DNA of 23,546 nucleotides. Origin: Desulfoprunum sp. Lineage in GTDB: Bacteria > Desulfobacterota > Desulfobulbia > Desulfobulbales > Desulfocapsaceae. Shown piece by piece: positions 8,497 to 15,019 of this stretch (position 1 is the stretch's first letter; each line of letters begins with the position of its first letter). Where the stretch lies: positions 1 to 23,546 of the forward strand of contig JAUYSF010000193.1 in the NCBI GenBank assembly GCA_030696435.1. Direction: 5' to 3'. The notes under the pieces are model-generated. The model saw nothing but the letters and a program-made list of their open reading frames with translations. It was not told where the DNA came from and searched no databases. The translations under genes were made by a program, and so were the position numbers.

Positions 8497-10020
8497 TCAA
8501 ACTTGTGCCTCATTATGGTACATTGGCCGTTTTGTCATTTTGGCAAGGATTACGGCTATGACCAGCAGGGCCCCTGAAATATAAAATGCATTGTCAAGAC
8601 TACCGGTAAGATCTTTGATGGTGCCGCCCAGTCTGGCCATGAAAAAGCCCAGGCCCCAGCCGATAAAAATCAGGCCGTAGTTCATACCCAGATTTTTCGG
8701 GCCGTAGAAATCAGCGGCAAATGACGGCATAAGCGAAAGTCCGCCACCGTACTGCCAGTACGCGATGCCGACAGCGAGAAACAGCAGGGGAATACTCGCA
8801 GACCCGATGATATACGGCAGGGAGAAAAGGCACAGGGCTGAAATTCCGCAGTTCAGGCAGTAGGCATTGAGCCGACCGATTTTATCGGAATAGAAACCGG
8901 TACCCACACGACCCGAGGCATTGACCAGTCCACCGTAAGAAACAAGCAGCCAGGCATTGGCGGCAAAGAAAGGGATTTTGGCACCTGTCTTGGCAAGCAG
9001 TCCTGCGGCATTGGCAATGATCAAAAGGCCTGATTGCGTCGTAAAGATGAACATCAGGACAAGGGCATAAAACTGCCAGGTTTTAACGATTTCAGAAGGT
9101 TCCCAGTTGGTAATCGTGGCACCCTTTGTCGCCACATTGCCGGAACTGAGAGTCGGTGCAACATAACCTGCCGGCGGAATCTTGAGCATTTGGCCGGCGA
9201 CCACAACTACGACAGCAAAGAGTATCCCCAGAATGACAAAGCTCTGGGTAATGCCAAATGAGCCGATCAGGTATTTTGCCAGGGGGCCGATATAGAGTGC
9301 CGCCCCGCCGTATCCACCAACCACTATGCCGGCTATAAGACCGCGGCGATGGGGACCGAACCATTTAAGGGCAGCCGGGGTCGGTGCTGCATAACCGATA
9401 CCCATGCCGATACCACCGAAAATACCGAAGCCGATGATCAAACCGGTATAGCTTTGCATCATGCCGGCGATGATACAGCCGACGGCCAGAAACAGACCAC
9501 CCAAGGTGGCACCGAATTTCGGGCTGATTTTATCCTGAATCTTTCCTCCGGGGATCATGAGAAGTGCGAAGATAATAACGCAGAGCGAAAACGGTGTGGC
9601 CGCCTCGGCATTGTTCAGATAGACCCAGCCGACGTTTTTACCTGTCATCGGATCTCCGGCCATTGTGACGATATCTCCCTCTCTCAGCACATCCCCTTTG
9701 GCTTTGACATCAGCCATCAGGGTATATCCTTCTTTAGGATTGGTCCCGAGTTTAACCTTCAACTTATCGGCACGTTGAACTTCTGCCTTTGCTTTTACAA
9801 TTATATTACCGGCCAGCGTTTTATCTGCATCTGTTGCCTTGGCAGCCGCAATTATTGCTGTTTCGGTCACAATATCTCCGGGGGCCAGCGTTTTCTCACT
9901 GACCAGCGCAGACGACCACATGCTCCAGGCATAAAGGATACCCAGACAGAGATTGATTGCCATTCCAGCAAAAACCGTCACCCACGCCTGCGTAGGTTCT
10001 TTATGAGTCTGTTGCCCCAT
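8497..10020 (-). CDS. OFA-family MFS monocarboxylate transporter with enlarged first loop
   Basis: This 507-residue protein is a twelve-helix major facilitator carrier of the oxalate/formate antiporter (OFA) family, in the inner membrane. Helix 1 (about 13-35) contains NLCLGILYAWS. The family hallmark GGIGMGIGYAAPTPAALKWF starts at residue 202 and continues into GPHRRGLIAG. The loop between helices 1 and 2 is enlarged: about 95 extra residues (42-137) with two copies of GDIVT (48-52 and 115-119). ATG 10020 follows AAGGAGTG. It is upstream of acs, so acetate or another short monocarboxylate is the likely cargo (inference). OFA carriers move oxalate, formate, lactate or pyruvate in known cases. 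Confidence 0.88.
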   Translation of the reverse strand: MGQQTHKEPTQAWVTVFAGMAINLCLGILYAWSMWSSALVSEKTLAPGDIVTETAIIAAAKATDADKTLAGNIIVKAKAEVQRADKLKVKLGTNPKEGYTLMADVKAKGDVLREGDIVTMAGDPMTGKNVGWVYLNNAEAATPFSLCVIIFALLMIPGGKIQDKISPKFGATLGGLFLAVGCIIAGMMQSYTGLIIGFGIFGGIGMGIGYAAPTPAALKWFGPHRRGLIAGIVVGGYGGAALYIGPLAKYLIGSFGITQSFVILGILFAVVVVVAGQMLKIPPAGYVAPTLSSGNVATKGATITNWEPSEIVKTWQFYALVLMFIFTTQSGLLIIANAAGLLAKTGAKIPFFAANAWLLVSYGGLVNASGRVGTGFYSDKIGRLNAYCLNCGISALCLFSLPYIIGSASIPLLFLAVGIAYWQYGGGLSLMPSFAADFYGPKNLGMNYGLIFIGWGLGFFMARLGGTIKDLTGSLDNAFYISGALLVIAVILAKMTKRPMYHNEAQV

Positions 10021-10300
10021 TTCCCACTCCTTTTTTCAAGAAATTTCAGATTTGAAATTAATCAAACGGGTTAAATCTCCAGTGGTTTTTTAGTGTTCCA
10101 CCTCCTTATGTCCGAGTTTACCGTTTCCCTAACGCCCCAACTCCTTCAGAAAAAACCATTCAAAATTCTTATTTTCCTGAAATTATGTAATTTTTTTAAA
10201 CTTCTCGATGAACACACCACTCCGATCACCTGAAAACTGATTTTAGGCCATGAAAATGTATTCTTTACAACTGGGCTTGAAATTTCTATTTGCCGGGACG

Positions 10301-10331
10301 AATTCTCAGACAATTGCAATTTCTGAGAATT
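10301..10331. promoter_or_regulatory. perfect 10-bp inverted repeat, candidate operator
   Basis: AATTCTCAGA (10301-10310) and TCTGAGAATT (10322-10331) are exact reverse complements separated by 11 bases. The half-site centres are 21 bp apart, about two helical turns, which suits a dimeric regulator. The site lies 281 bp upstream of the transporter start and 617 bp upstream of the DUF1641 gene, too far for simple promoter occlusion but suited to an upstream activator. Which unit it serves is not visible. Confidence 0.5.
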
Positions 10332-10463
10332 ATCCTCTTTTCGTTCGGAAGACTACGGGATCATGAAACACACAACGCACGTTTTTTCTGACAACTCACA
10401 TAAAAACTCTCCACACTCGGAGAACCAAAATTTCTTGGCCATGCTACTGAAAATACAGTTGAG

Positions 10464-10514
10464 GTGCATTTATCAATTTTAGGAATGAAGTGTATATATC
10501 AATTTTAGGAATAA
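10464..10514. repeat. 26-bp tandem repeat, two copies
   Basis: GTGCATT (10464) and GTGTATA (10490) each precede an identical 16-mer, TATCAATTTTAGGAAT (10471-10486 and 10497-10512), so the period is 26 bp with about three differences over 25 positions. Closely spaced direct repeats of this style resemble the multiple terminal repeats of IS21-type insertion sequences (recollection, not checked). No transposase gene is nearby. Confidence 0.6.
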
Positions 10515-10774
10515 TCTTTATTAAGCATTTAGATAAACCATTATTCGATTATTTTTTATTCGTCAACATTTTTATTGCAGTCCTCCATGAGAAAAATATC
10601 CCGATAATTCATGGGAATGAATCCTACTCAGCCTGATCGCTCTACCTCATTCACATATAGTCCCCAGACTGACTCTCAAGATTGGCAAGCTGACGGATTC
10701 GTGCCCATTTCGCCCAACAACATTTTTTGAGAATAATCTCCTCTTTCATCTTTACGGGATGGAGCAGAAGTGCT

Positions 10775-10806
10775 ACTGTGTGATACATAGTACCACTGCG
10801 TGACAC
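10775..10806. promoter_or_regulatory. direct repeat ACTGYGTGAYAC spaced 20 bp
   Basis: ACTGTGTGATAC (10775-10786) and ACTGCGTGACAC (10795-10806) differ at two of twelve positions and are exactly 20 bp apart. GTGATAC and GTACCAC (10780-10786, 10790-10796) also form an imperfect dyad within the site. The pair lies about 140 bp upstream of the DUF1641 start. It could be a tandem binding site for an activator of the DUF1641-SQR genes, or the second end of a decayed IS element. Confidence 0.45.
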
Positions 10807-10947
10807 TTTCCATCTTGCGAGAAATGGAGAGGAGAATCGATCGGCAACCTAGTTCCGAAGATAACGCGACACACCATCTCCCGACAATGAATTGCAGCAC
10901 GACGATACACCCTTGCTGCTGGGCAAATCTCAACAAAGAGAAAGAAG

Positions 10948-11910
10948 ATGAATGAAGCTTTGATTCTGGAAAAACTCGACCGTCTTGCAAACGATATTCA
11001 AACGCTGAGAACTGAGGTCCTGCAGGGGATGCAGCAGGATGCACAACCTCTCCAGCAGAACGCCGTTGCACTTGCCAACAGGCCGGCAATTGTGCCGACA
11101 GGCCACGACAGCAACGCGGAACTCCTTGGCCTGGTCAAAGAACTGCATACCCGTATCAATGGTCTCGACAATGTCCTGGGCGGTATAAAAGTCGGCGTGG
11201 AGTTTGTAGAAGATCTTGACCCGGTCCTCAAACAAGCACTGCCAAAACTTATTGATTTTTTTCACGAAATCGATGGCCAGTTCAGCGTTGAATCTCTGGA
11301 AGTTCTCTTCCGCCGGACCCTCACCAACCTCGACAGTCTGAACGAAGGCCTGAATCTTTTGAAGCTAGGCGTGGAGCTGAGAGATGACATGATACCCGTC
11401 GCCCAGCTTGCCTACCCGAAGGTCCTCAAATTTCTCAACTCCCTGCATGAGGGCGAATTTCAGGCCGAACAAATTGGCACTCTGCTGCATACCGTCCTGA
11501 TCAATCTCCACACCTTGAGTGACCTCCTGAACATGCTCAAACCCATGACAGAGCTGATCAAGGAACTGCAGGTCGTCGTACGTGAAACGGATGTCATTTC
11601 CAACCTCAATCAATGGCTTGACGGCCTGCAGAACAGCAGCGGTATCGTCAAACTGGCAGGGACCGCGGCAGCAGTTATCAGACGCATAGACTGCAATGAG
11701 ACCCAAGTGGAAGAAATCTGCAAGGCAATATCCGGTATCGATCTCACCAGGATCGAACCGGTCAGCCCTTTAGGCATGTTCAAACTCATAAGAGACCCGA
11801 AGATTCAGGAAGTAATGGGGGCCTTTGTCATGATTATGCAAACCTTTGGTAGCTGTCTGCACAGCTATCAAAAAGAAAAGAAACAACAGAACGGATCAGT
11901 CGTCAATTAA
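10948..11910 (+). CDS. DUF1641-domain protein with tandem helical repeats, SQR partner
   Basis: This 320-residue soluble, mostly helical protein starts with a likely coiled coil (about 5-30) and ends with the DUF1641 signature, GMFKLIRDPKIQEVMGAFV at 276-294. The middle contains two clear repeats of about 58 residues, 73-130 and 131-189, each with the pattern L..(G)L..(I/L)K.GVE, then a P-containing helix and a closing (T/V)L.NL. A partial third copy begins at 190. DUF1641 proteins are commonly encoded next to sulfide:quinone-oxidoreductase-like flavoproteins or formate dehydrogenases; here the SQR-like gene follows after 79 bp. The biochemical role is unknown; a subunit or assembly partner is likely. 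ATG 10948 follows AGAGAAAGAAG. Confidence 0.78.
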   Translation: MNEALILEKLDRLANDIQTLRTEVLQGMQQDAQPLQQNAVALANRPAIVPTGHDSNAELLGLVKELHTRINGLDNVLGGIKVGVEFVEDLDPVLKQALPKLIDFFHEIDGQFSVESLEVLFRRTLTNLDSLNEGLNLLKLGVELRDDMIPVAQLAYPKVLKFLNSLHEGEFQAEQIGTLLHTVLINLHTLSDLLNMLKPMTELIKELQVVVRETDVISNLNQWLDGLQNSSGIVKLAGTAAAVIRRIDCNETQVEEICKAISGIDLTRIEPVSPLGMFKLIRDPKIQEVMGAFVMIMQTFGSCLHSYQKEKKQQNGSVVN

Positions 11911-11989
11911 ACCATCAACCAATGGTTGAACAGGTTGTAACGTTCCACCACCTGCTCAAAACCTGACAGAAAGGGAGGCAACAGACGTC

Positions 11990-13222
11990 ATGAAAAAACT
12001 CGTCATACTCGGTGCTGGCTGTGGAGGCACCATGATGGCCAACAAATTAAGGAGAGATCTGGACGATGATTGGAGCATTACCCTGATCGACAAGGATAAT
12101 GTCCACCATTATCAACCAGGTTGGCTCTTTGTGCCATTTGATATCAATAAGCCACAGGATATCAGGAGAAGCAGGAGAGAATTTATCAAACCAGGGATAG
12201 AGTTTGTCATCTCTAAACTAACCAACGTAGATTGGGACAAGCAGGAAGTAAGTACTGAGACTGAGGGCAAGTTCAAGTACGATATCCTCATCATGTCCAC
12301 CGGTTGTGATATCAGGCCGGAGGAGGTTGAAGGTCTGCAGGAAGGCTGGGGCAAGGATATTCATGGCTTCTATCGTGTTGACGACTCTCAGGAACTGGGT
12401 AAGGCCCTGAAAAAGTTCAAGGGTGGAAAACTGGTCATAAATATCGCTGAGATGCCGATCAAATGTCCGGTAGCTCCCCTCGAATTTGCCTTTCTGGCCG
12501 ACTGGTATTTCCACAGCCGGAAAATGCGCGACCAAGTGGAGATAGAGTTCGTCACCCCGCTGGCGGGCGCCTTCACTAAACCCGTTGCTACACAAGTCCT
12601 GACCTCGGCCTGCGAAGATAAAAATATCAAAATAACCCCCAATTTTTCCATAGGTTCGGTCGACCATGTGAAAAAAGTGATTTCGGCCTATGACGGCACA
12701 GAAGTCAATTATGACATGCTGGTTTCCATTCCGCCCAACTTTGGGGCACAGGTGATGATTGACTCGGGTATCAGCGACCCGATGGGCTATATTCCCGTCG
12801 ACAAGCATACCCTGCAACCCAAGGATCGCGACAATGTCTGGGTCCTCGGAGACGGTACCAACGTCCCCACCTCCAAGGCCGGGGCTGTTGCCCATTTCCA
12901 AGGTGATATCATCCATGAAAATATCATGGCCTATGTCAACGGAGGTGAACAGCACGCCCGCTCGGACGGGCACGCGGTCTGATTCATCGAATCAGGCTTC
13001 GGGAAAGCCTACATCATCGACTTTAACTACGACACTGAACCTTTTACCGGTAAATACCCCTTCCCCGCCATTGGCCCACTCAGCCTGCTGAAGGATACTG
13101 AGGTCAACCACATGGCCAAACTGATGTTCAAATGGGCTTACTTCAACCTCCTGCTGGCAGGAACATGGCTTGGCCCTCCCGCCCTGATGCTTGAAGGAAA
13201 GCTAATAACCAAAAGACGCTGA
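11990..13222 (+). CDS. sqr: SQR-like FAD oxidoreductase, probable selenoprotein (TGA at codon 331)
   Basis: This flavoprotein should pass electrons from sulfide or a related sulfur compound to quinone at the cytoplasmic membrane face. The N-terminus has the FAD-binding GAGCGG (8-13). STGCDI (C106), MPIKCPVAPLEF (C159) and GDGTNVPTSKAGAVAHF (288-304) follow. Codon 331 is TGA (12980-12982), but the same frame continues as FIESGFGKAYIIDFNYD and on to a membrane-binding tail, ending at TGA 13220-13222. From memory, relatives read HANCFIESGFGK here, so TGA replaces a conserved, probably redox-active Cys (partner of C159). With Sec the protein is 410 residues, the family's normal length; stopping at TGA gives only 330. 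A SECIS-like stem-loop follows. GGGAGG precedes ATG 11990. The alternative is a nonsense mutation or sequence error. Confidence 0.82.
12983..13020 (+). promoter_or_regulatory. candidate bacterial SECIS element
   Basis: Directly after the in-frame TGA, AGGCTT (12994-12999) pairs perfectly with AAGCCT (13005-13010) around the five-base loop CGGGA (13000-13004). A lower four-pair helix, TCGA (12987-12990) with TCGA (13017-13020), can form beyond an internal loop. The apical loop begins 17 nt after the TGA and has G at its second position. Both features match the published description of bacterial SECIS elements (loop 16-37 nt downstream, G among the first two loop bases). The element lies within the coding sequence, as is normal in bacteria. 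Confidence 0.6.
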
Positions 13223-13536
13223 TTGGAGATACAGTCAAAACATCTTTTTTTGCAGATTACCGTCGGAATCAGTTCTGGTTCCGACGGTTTTTTTTTAAGA
13301 CTCAATCGACATCCCAGGTTTCCAACAAGCCACGGCTCCTGCAAATCCCCCCTCACAACCTGGAAGCACACCTCCTTATCGGCACAACTGCAGCGAATTT
13401 CAACAAAATAAACGCAGCCTCGCCATTGACCATAGGCCGCAAATCATGGTACAGGTCATTTGTGAATACATAACAACGCTGGCCCTCTGAGGCTCTGCCA
13501 CAGAGGCGATTACAGCAATACTTCCGAGAGAAATTT
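13223..13536. other. intergenic region before the small unknown gene
   Basis: After the terminator, about 240 bases show no protein-like open frame. A small dyad, CCTCTG and CAGAGG around GGCTCTGCC, lies just before 13510. The promoter of the downstream small gene is presumably here, but I cannot point to its boxes. Confidence 0.5.
13259..13296 (+). terminator. Rho-independent terminator after the SQR-like gene
   Basis: ACCGTCGGAA (13259-13268) pairs with TTCCGACGGT (13279-13288) around a 10-base loop, and nine T follow (13288-13296). It lies 36 bases after the second TGA (13222), and 276 bases after the first. Its position supports the longer reading frame as the true gene end. Confidence 0.95.
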
Positions 13537-13890
13537 ATGAGTGCAGTTGAAGAAATCGGCCAACTTGTCGAGACAGTGCTGGAAGCCTATGCCCGAGGAG
13601 ATGAGGACGTGGTAGAGGACAACAGTAACGCCATCCTCGTCAACTATCTGGAGGCCATGCGTGATATCCATTTTGAAGAATCGCACGTTGAATGGCTCAA
13701 CGAAATCATCGAGGCCGTGGACGGAGAAACTCCGCAACAGCTTATTGCTGTGCTCGAACGGGAAGAAGACCCGGATTACGTCTTTCTCGGTTCTCAGGTC
13801 GCGGTATTGATCGCCGGTTATAGACATCTTGACAATCTGGTCACCATCGCTCAAGCCGTCGGCATCAAGGCCCTTTTGCAGAACGACTAA
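13537..13890 (+). CDS. small acidic helical protein of unknown function
   Basis: This 117-residue protein is not one I recognise. It is strongly acidic in its first 80 residues, predicted mostly helical, and has no cysteine, signal peptide or membrane segment, so it is probably cytoplasmic. A hydrophobic helix around FLGSQVAVLIAGYRHLDNLV (83-102) may be a core or interaction surface. GAGAG lies about six bases before ATG 13537. It is followed after 29 bp by the YqeY-type gene, so the two are likely co-transcribed. Codon use and protein-like composition support it as a real gene. Confidence 0.7.
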   Translation: MSAVEEIGQLVETVLEAYARGDEDVVEDNSNAILVNYLEAMRDIHFEESHVEWLNEIIEAVDGETPQQLIAVLEREEDPDYVFLGSQVAVLIAGYRHLDNLVTIAQAVGIKALLQND

Positions 13891-13919
13891 CGAACAACAA
13901 CAGGGAGAACACACAGCCA

Positions 13920-14318
13920 ATGACTTTGCAGGACAAGATCCAAGCTGAACTGAAGGTCGCCATCAAGGCCCAAGACGCCGCCAGAAAGGGGGCCGTACGT
14001 ATCCTCATCGGTGAATTCCAACGTCAGCCAGAGAAGACACTGACCGACGAGCAGGTCATCGCCATCATCAAAAAACTGATCAAATCAGAAAAGGAACTCC
14101 TGGCAGCGGCCAAGGAAGAGACCTCCGACTACCTCACGATCATGGAGGGGTATCTGCCTCGTCAAGCCAGTCGGGAGGAGATCAAGACCTGGATTGCCGG
14201 CAATATCGATTTTTCGGCCTTCGGTAGTCGTATGCAGGCCATGAGACCGATAATGGCCCACTTCGGCAGCACAACCGATGGCAACACCGTCAAGGAAATC
14301 CTGCAGAATATCGACTGA
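13920..14318 (+). CDS. yqeY: GatB/YqeY-domain protein
   Basis: This 132-residue protein matches the YqeY family, free-standing relatives of the C-terminal tRNA-binding domain of the GatB amidotransferase subunit. Typical features are the N-terminal segment LQDKIQAELKVAIKAQDA, the helix EVQ-like VIAIIKKLIKSEKELLAAA, EGYLPRQASREEI and the end GNTVKEILQ. Family members are thought to bind tRNA or assist in aminoacyl-tRNA quality, but no reaction is proven. GGGAG lies about twelve bases before ATG 13920. Length is slightly under the usual 145-150 residues. Confidence 0.88.
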   Translation: MTLQDKIQAELKVAIKAQDAARKGAVRILIGEFQRQPEKTLTDEQVIAIIKKLIKSEKELLAAAKEETSDYLTIMEGYLPRQASREEIKTWIAGNIDFSAFGSRMQAMRPIMAHFGSTTDGNTVKEILQNID

Positions 14319-14350
14319 GCCTCCGACCTGTCAGATTGTTCGGATACTTC

Positions 14351-14385
14351 GAATGGCACAGAAGGTACCTGGATGGCACAGAGGG
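14351..14385. promoter_or_regulatory. tandem direct repeat upstream of nrfH
   Basis: GAATGGCACAGAAGG (14351-14365) and GGATGGCACAGAGGG (14371-14385) share 13 of 15 positions and are exactly 20 bp apart, two helical turns. They lie about 90-120 bp upstream of nrfH, in the 154-bp gap after yqeY. They look like a tandem activator site controlling nrfHA. The TGGCAC core recalls a sigma-54 -24 box, but a correctly spaced -12 element is missing in both copies. Confidence 0.5.
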
Positions 14386-14472
14386 CGAAAAAACACAGCT
14401 TTATCGATTCACCCAAGTTGCCCTTTCCACAACCGCATCGATTGTACATTCTAACACCAGGACTGCACAAAC

Positions 14473-15006
14473 ATGAAACCAGGCAAACTCCTCACATACA
14501 GTGCCACACTGGCCGTAATTGTCGCCATAGCGCTTTTTGTCTATCTGGTGAACGCCTCAAAGGCCCTGTCCTACCTGTCACATGACCCCAAGGCCTGTAT
14601 CAACTGTCATGTGATGAACACCCAGTACGCCACCTGGCAGCACAGTTCGCACGCCCAGCGGGCCACCTGCATAGAATGTCACCTACCAACCGACAGTTTT
14701 TTCAAAAAATATCTGGCAAAGGCCCGGGACGGTTGGAACCACTCCACCGCCTTCACCTTTAACACCTTCAAACAACGGATCCAGATAAGCAAGAATGGCG
14801 CCGACAGGGTCGAAGCCAACTGCATTTCCTGTCATGCCAAGGTGGTGGCCCAGATCACTGAAAACAGAGCCAGGTATCATGATTTCCACAACCTCCAGCA
14901 AAAAGATGAGGTCCGCTGCTGGGATTGCCATCGTGAGGTGCCCCATGGCATGGTGAGAGGTTTGACAGCAACGCCATACAATCTTGGTGTGAGAGAACTC
15001 AAATAA
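14473..15006 (+). CDS. nrfH: cytochrome c nitrite reductase membrane subunit NrfH
   Basis: NrfH is a NapC/NirT-family tetraheme cytochrome that takes electrons from menaquinol and passes them to NrfA. The 177-residue protein has one N-terminal membrane helix (about 8-27) and four heme sites: CINCH (42-46), CIECH (66-70), CISCH (117-121) and CWDCH (149-153). M48, just after the first site, matches the methionine heme ligand known in the Desulfovibrio protein. ATG 14473 has a weak ribosome-binding site. nrfA starts 14 bp after the stop, so the two form an operon and should assemble as a membrane complex on the periplasmic side. Confidence 0.95.
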   Translation: MKPGKLLTYSATLAVIVAIALFVYLVNASKALSYLSHDPKACINCHVMNTQYATWQHSSHAQRATCIECHLPTDSFFKKYLAKARDGWNHSTAFTFNTFKQRIQISKNGADRVEANCISCHAKVVAQITENRARYHDFHNLQQKDEVRCWDCHREVPHGMVRGLTATPYNLGVRELK

Positions 15007-15019
15007 AAGGGAGGAGCTG

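Larger units (their letters stand above)
10021..10947. other. long AT-rich intergenic region without a convincing gene
   Basis: This stretch of 927 bases separates the divergent transporter-acs and DUF1641-SQR units. I see no open frame with protein-like character in it. It holds a perfect palindrome at 10301-10331, a 26-bp tandem repeat at 10464-10514, and a pair of direct repeats at 10775-10806, listed separately. The repeats could be regulatory, or the ends of a decayed insertion sequence. The left part is clearly AT-rich. Its length is unusual beside the tightly packed neighbours. Confidence 0.6.

Noticed and set aside
10676..10947. Small peptide genes in the gap before the DUF1641 gene
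   Set aside because: The short frames have no convincing ribosome-binding site or recognisable sequence, and the longest one overlaps the DUF1641 gene in antisense.
12218..12973. 251-codon open frame on the minus strand
   Set aside because: It lies opposite the SQR-like gene and mirrors its codon bias; no domain pattern is visible.
12980..12982. TGA as the ordinary stop of a 330-residue SQR-like protein
   Set aside because: The frame continues for 79 codons with conserved SQR sequence and a membrane tail, and the terminator fits the second TGA. A true stop would remove the second redox-active position and the tail.
14351..14395. Sigma-54 promoter upstream of nrfH
   Set aside because: TGGCAC is present twice, but no GC element occurs ten bases after GG in either copy; a direct-repeat activator site fits better.
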